DNA of 10,071 nt from Euperipatoides rowelli (taxonomy: Eukaryota > Onychophora > Udeonychophora > Euonychophora > Peripatopsidae), in assembly GCA_003024985.2 (NCBI GenBank), contig PXIH01S0092796.1; one strand, 5' to 3'. The translations under genes and the position numbers were made by a program. Below the pieces are notes generated by a model. The model worked only from the letters and a program-made list of their open reading frames with translations, did no database searches and was not told the DNA's origin. This document shows, in pieces, positions 6,743 to 10,071 of this stretch (position 1 is its first letter; each line of letters opens with the position of its first letter).

Positions 6743-7260
6743 TAGGCAAGTAGATACAATAGTGTTCTTTTTTTTAAATAAGATTTAGATATAAAAGAAT
6801 TAAATTGAAAAGTATAAATTCAACATGGGTTTCTACTATAATTAATAGGCAAGCAAATACAATATTTTTTTAAAAAAAATAAGATTTAGTTATAAAAGAA
6901 TGAAATTGAAAAGCATAAATTGAGCTAAGAACGCTGCTGGAAATTCTTTGCCAAAAAAATAAATAACCATCAACAGGTTTCTACTATAATTATAGGCAAG
7001 TAAATACAATATATTTTTTTTTAAAAAATAAGATTTAGATATAGCATAAATTCGCACGGATTTCTACTATAATTATTAATAGGCGAGTAAACAACGAAAA
7101 TAGACTTGCCCATTTTTTTGGGGGGTGGGGGGGGGGGGGTGAGCAAATAACATGGGAGTGTTTAGCATAGTTCCAAGAATGACACAAAATTATTTTCCCA
7201 AAAAAAAAAATTATCGTCGATTTTGACGCGTTTCTACTAGTTCTAATTGAAAACTGGTAG
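6743..7260. repeat. Irregular AT-rich tandem repeat, three clear units plus a degenerate fourth
   Basis: Units start at TAGGCAAG or a variant at 6743, 6846, 6993 and 7080. Common blocks are a TACAATA/T-run, ATAAGATTTAG, ATAAAAGAAT, TGAAAAG, ATAAATT and, at the unit end, TTTCTACTATAATTA. Unit 2 (147 bases) carries about 50 extra bases including AAGAACGCTGCTGG. Unit 3 (87 bases) has lost the middle. The fourth copy is mostly replaced by other sequence but keeps the start (TAGGCGAG) and the closing TTTCTACTA (near 7230). No transposon ends were recognised. Confidence 0.75.
7120..7139 (+). repeat. Poly-G run (G6-T-G13)
   Basis: Nineteen G in twenty bases, preceded by a T7 run and sitting inside the degenerate fourth tandem unit. 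Such runs are prone to length change and assembly error, so the count may be unreliable. Confidence 0.85.
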
Positions 7261-7448
7261 ACAGTTTAATCAGTATACAATGATTTTTTTTTTTAAATTG
7301 GCCATTTACTTCTAGCCCTAACATAACATAGTTACGGCTGGAAGAAAATAGCCAATTTTTAACCAAAAAAATTTATAAATTTCCCGCAGTAAAGAATTTA
7401 GAGAAATTATTTAGAATTCTCAAAGCTTAAAATCATTAAGCAACTTAC
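7261..7448. other. AT-rich DNA before the candidate CAP 5' exon
   Basis: Poly-T and poly-A runs, no gene. On the minus strand this would be the beginning of the intron following the candidate exon at 7449-7473. Confidence 0.4.
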
Positions 7449-7473
7449 TTCTAACACGTCCAGATGAAAGCAT
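7449..7473 (-). CDS. Candidate first coding exon, possibly of CAP
   Basis: On the minus strand an ATG (7473-7471) begins MLSSGRVR and runs to a consensus donor, AGAA then GTAAGT (7448-7443). An in-frame TAA lies three codons upstream of the ATG, as expected for a start. One base is left over at the end. Joining it to the two-base start of the CAP exon at 2960 forms AAG, giving MLSSGRVRK and then VASVIVQAF in frame. Against this, known CAPs usually have about 40 more residues, a short oligomerisation helix, before this point, and short ATG-donor pairs arise by chance. The phase match has a one-in-three chance. Confidence 0.15.
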
Positions 7474-8005
7474 GTTACTTTAAACCAAAATTATAAAAGA
7501 AATGAAAATTGCATGGGTGTTATCATTCCATTATTTGATTGAACAATTTCAGATTAATTCTTTCTTCTTTTTTCCCCTTCCATTCCTGAGAACCACACCC
7601 ATTTCTCTAATAATAGTACCATATTTTTAATATAATAGGCGATTATACATTAATAAATTTTGTCAAATTAATATATAGCTGCATGTTGAAAATTAAAAAT
7701 AAAAATTGCAATTTTTTTTTCTCCTAAATTTAAAAAATGTTTTTACTGTAATCTTGATATTTAATAAATTTAAAAAAGAAAAAAGTTAATTAGTCTAAAA
7801 ACTTGTTTTTATCATGTTGAAAAAAAGAAAAAGAAAAATATACAGTAGACACTAATGTATATAACAATTTAAATTTTAAAATATAATGAATTATGTATAT
7901 ATATAATCTTAAAAAGATAAAAATCAAAACAATGAAAGTAATTAAAACTAATAATAATGTGATTATTAGTAGGATGATGACCTAGGAAAAGATTATTACC
8001 GTAAT
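7474..8005. other. Very AT-rich DNA, nothing recognised
   Basis: Long A and T runs, a TATATATA stretch near 7893-7905 and a C/T-rich patch (about 7558-7585). No coding frame or transposon end was seen. Confidence 0.5.
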
Positions 8006-8036
8006 AAAAATCCTATTATTCAATAATAGGATTTTT
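8006..8036. repeat. Perfect 15-bp inverted repeat (hairpin)
   Basis: AAAAATCCTATTATT (8006-8020) and its exact complement AATAATAGGATTTTT (8022-8036) flank a single C, followed by more T. It looks like a bacterial intrinsic terminator, but the setting is eukaryotic and no bacterial gene is near. More likely it is a palindromic repeat or the remnant of a small foldback element. Confidence 0.8.
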
Positions 8037-8132
8037 TTTTAATAACTTAATAGGTAGCTTAGAAAAAATTTGTACAAATGAAAGAGTGCTCAAGTCTGCA
8101 ATTTAAGAAACAAAATAAAGTAAAATACTGTC

Positions 8133-8150
8133 ATAATAATAATAATAATA
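8133..8150 (+). repeat. ATA trinucleotide microsatellite, six units
   Basis: Six perfect ATA units in AT-rich DNA. Confidence 0.85.
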
Positions 8151-8373
8151 AAATTATCTCTACTAAATAAGATTTTTAAATAACTGGTTGACAGGAAGGG
8201 GGTCTCATGTGAGTCCATTATAAAATTTTATGCTGTTCTCCAAGACAGTGTTAAATTTTATACCTTGTTGTCCAACTCGTTTCTCGAGATCAATAGTTCC
8301 TCATTTTGAATTAAATAATAAACTTATGTTTGGTGAGAGTTTATGGTATAAAGTTAATGCATCTATCTTTTAG
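8151..8373. other. Non-coding; imprecise short direct repeat
   Basis: Two related segments of about 22 bases, AAATTTTATGCTGTTCTCC (near 8224) and AAATTTTATACCTTGTTGTCC split as AAATTTTATACC plus TTGTTGTCC (near 8254), follow each other. No gene was seen. Confidence 0.35.
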
Positions 8374-8490
8374 ACTGTCAGCCCCTCGAGTGGTCAGTGT
8401 CACACAAGCTATCCTGTTTGTGATTATGTACTGGAACTTGTTTTCATGTTAATAAGTATTGTTCGACAGTTTCTAGTTTAAAATAAAAAG
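8374..8490 (+). other. Candidate exon with consensus splice sites, or tRNA-like repeat fragment
   Basis: The segment follows a good acceptor (atctatcttttag ending 8373) and precedes a consensus donor (aaaag then gtaagt, 8491). It is 117 bases long and more GC-balanced than its flanks. The frame starting at 8374 is open for 35 codons (it contains CHTSYPVCDYVLELVF) before a TAA near the 3' end, so it would suit an untranslated exon or an alternatively ended one. Alternatively, CTCGAGTGG (8385-8393) resembles the D-arm/box A of leucine or serine tRNAs and GTTCGACAGT (8461-8470) resembles box B, suggesting a tRNA-derived repeat, although the 76-base spacing is longer than in a tRNA. I cannot decide between these readings. 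Confidence 0.2.
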
Positions 8491-9009
8491 GTAAGTACAC
8501 TATCGTCATTTATATGTTGTATTCAAGTAATATTTTTTATTATTATAAATATGTTGATTCTGACTAGTGGAAAAGGAGGTTTCAGTACTTGAGCCTTAGC
8601 GGGCAAGGCAAACCAGTAGGGTACGGTATAACAAAAATAATTTAAAAAAATAGCTTATTAAAATAAAAAATACTATCAAATGGCAGCAAATAAATAAGAA
8701 GAAAAAAATGGCGCCTAACATAGGCACTATTTTTTGTAATATTGGGATTGAGGGAGGGGGTTGTAGGGAGCCACTTGCTATCTGTATCTGGGCTAACTCA
8801 ATAAAATTCCCTGACCTCAATGACCTTTACAAAAGTACAGTAGATGGGGAGCACCAGATCACTTCTATCTTCAAGGAAACTGGTGTCACCTAGAATAGAA
8901 TTCCTGAAAACAAAGATATAATTCTCAACACAACACACAAGTTACTAGGAATATGTTTATTTATTTAGGCAAAGACTAAATGATGATCTATGAAAAGATT
9001 AGCAATTAG
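8491..9009. other. Mixed-composition DNA, no gene supported
   Basis: Opposed small open frames at 8596-8820 (minus) and 8708-8893 (plus) overlap each other. The minus one is mostly hydrophobic residues from translated A/T runs, and neither resembles a known family. The AATTCCCTGACCTCAATGAC string (from about 8803) looks like dispersed-repeat sequence to me, but I cannot name it. Confidence 0.35.
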
Positions 9010-9429
9010 CGTAAAACATTAGAGAGTCGAGATTTTAGTTCTAAGGATACCTTATATGAATTAGAGTTCAAGCCGATGTCCAGTTTGGCACTGCTAAGCA
9101 TGGAGTCATCAGAGTCTAACCGTCTTACTACTGAGTATGGTAGGCGGATCAGCATGAAGGGTAGTCAGTGTAATACGAGAGAGCATTGAACCCTTGGCTC
9201 TATAACAAATATAGCAACAGGTGTCCGGTTGGCAGAAGATTTAGCAAGACGATCTGCTTCCGCTGGTGTTTCGAATGAGACTGTTACAGGCGAACATTTC
9301 AGAAGGTTTGCTTCATGTCATTTCTATAATCCTTTTCCAATAGATAGTCTCTGTTAAATGTCCGATGGGTTGACAGTATTTGTTTATTACTTGGCTCTCT
9401 TTCAGATATTCTTTAACAGAGTATGTTAA
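9010..9429. pseudogene. Unidentified GC-balanced island, coding-like on both strands with stops
   Basis: Plus frame 1 is open from 9010 to 9186, has a TGA at 9187, is open again to a TAA at 9355, and again to a TAA at 9427: about 139 codons with two internal stops. It includes NRLTTEYGRRIS and AEDLARRSASAGVSNETV. On the minus strand two open stretches abut with a frame change near 9310-9320: YCQPIGHLTETIYWKRI upstream, then VSFETPAEADRLAKSS and RLPYSVVRRLDSDDS with one TGA. Coding on one strand often leaves an open antisense frame, so only one strand is likely real. No family was recognised. It is best read as a decayed gene or transposon fragment, strand unknown. Confidence 0.3.
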
Positions 9430-10071
9430 TTATATTTTACCTGGTTACTTAAACATTAACTGTAACTATTTTCTAGATACCCTAGATTCTTGGCTTCTAA
9501 CGAATTATAATTGTAAATATCAATAAATATTATATTCATAAATATTTGTAATTGCCATAATTAATTACGATTTATTTTTGGAATATTAAATGATTTAGTT
9601 AATTTCTTTTCTGATTTGACAAGGCTAATTTATATGTAAATATGGCTCATATCCTTCGGAGCTAGAGCTGTATAATAATTATAAAATAATTTGTATCATT
9701 TATTTTGATTTGTTCAATAAATATACCTGAAATATGTTTATAGTGTATACTGTGTGTATATGTACATTATGCCTAAATAGTACTTATACAGTACATATTC
9801 TAACTAGCCTATATTATACCTTTACAACGAATTGAGGGAAAGAGGGCTTTGATGTGCATGGGGTAAGGTATCTATGGGGGGTGGATTCCTATCAAGGAGG
9901 AAGGATAACCCTGTTACACATAATAAATGATTGGATTTTAAGGCACTGTACATTAGTTTATAACTTAATAATTAAAACTTTACAACTTTGCATGATGATT
10001 TTATCTCATCCCTAATGCAACTTTGTTTCTACCTCCCCCCCCCTCATCCAATTGTGGTTTTTATGTGTATA
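9430..10071. other. AT-rich DNA to the window end, no gene seen
   Basis: AT-rich with two exceptions: a G-rich patch near 9826-9900 (including GGGGGG at about 9875) and a C9 run at 10035-10043. No coding frame, splice-flanked exon or transposon terminus was recognised. Confidence 0.5.

Noticed and set aside
8006-8040. Bacterial intrinsic terminator
   Set aside because: The form fits, but the spliced exon and hAT/mariner relics show that this is eukaryotic DNA, and no bacterial gene precedes it.
8596-8893. Overlapping opposed ORFs (74 and 61 codons)
   Set aside because: They are antisense to each other. One is hydrophobic low-complexity from A/T runs, and no motif or splice support was seen.
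9061-9190. Ribosomal, SRP or snoRNA gene
   Set aside because: Short resemblances (TACGAGAG, CTGATGA) exist, but no conserved core, paired C/D boxes or consistent fold could be traced.

Overview
The window looks like animal (probably invertebrate) nuclear DNA. It is strongly AT-rich, has no long open reading frames, carries a spliced exon with textbook splice sites, and is crowded with decayed cut-and-paste DNA transposons and simple or tandem repeats. Nothing suggests operons, bacterial genes or a virus. The species cannot be read from the sequence.

The only host gene I can name is one internal exon on the minus strand (2857-2960). It encodes the start of the helical folded domain of cyclase-associated protein (CAP/Srv2/capulet), an actin-recycling factor. 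Its next downstream exon is not visible, so the gene continues past position 1. A tentative first coding exon lies at 7449-7473 in a compatible phase. If it is real, most of 2961-7448 is one intron.

Layout: 331-670 is the relic of a hAT transposon with a BED zinc finger, plus its right terminus. A hAT-type miniature element follows at 713-1103. From 1432 to about 2205 there are nine tandem copies of a hAT-like terminal sequence. After the CAP exon comes a mixed-composition stretch enriched in TGACAG sites (3131-3924), then a mariner/Tc1-type relic (4071 to about 4754) interrupted by a G-rich purine tract. Another hAT-like miniature element with TGTACCA palindromes lies at 4755-5204. A second G-quadruplex motif sits at 5523-5554. 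A degraded coding-like segment (6376-6714) is followed by an irregular AT-rich tandem repeat (6743-7260) holding a poly-G run.

The right part is very AT-rich, with a perfect hairpin at 8006-8036, a possible exon or tRNA-like fragment at 8374-8490, and a more GC-balanced island at 9010-9429 with long interrupted open frames on both strands that I could not identify. No intact system of cooperating genes is visible. The most unusual structure is the satellite-like array built from a transposon end.
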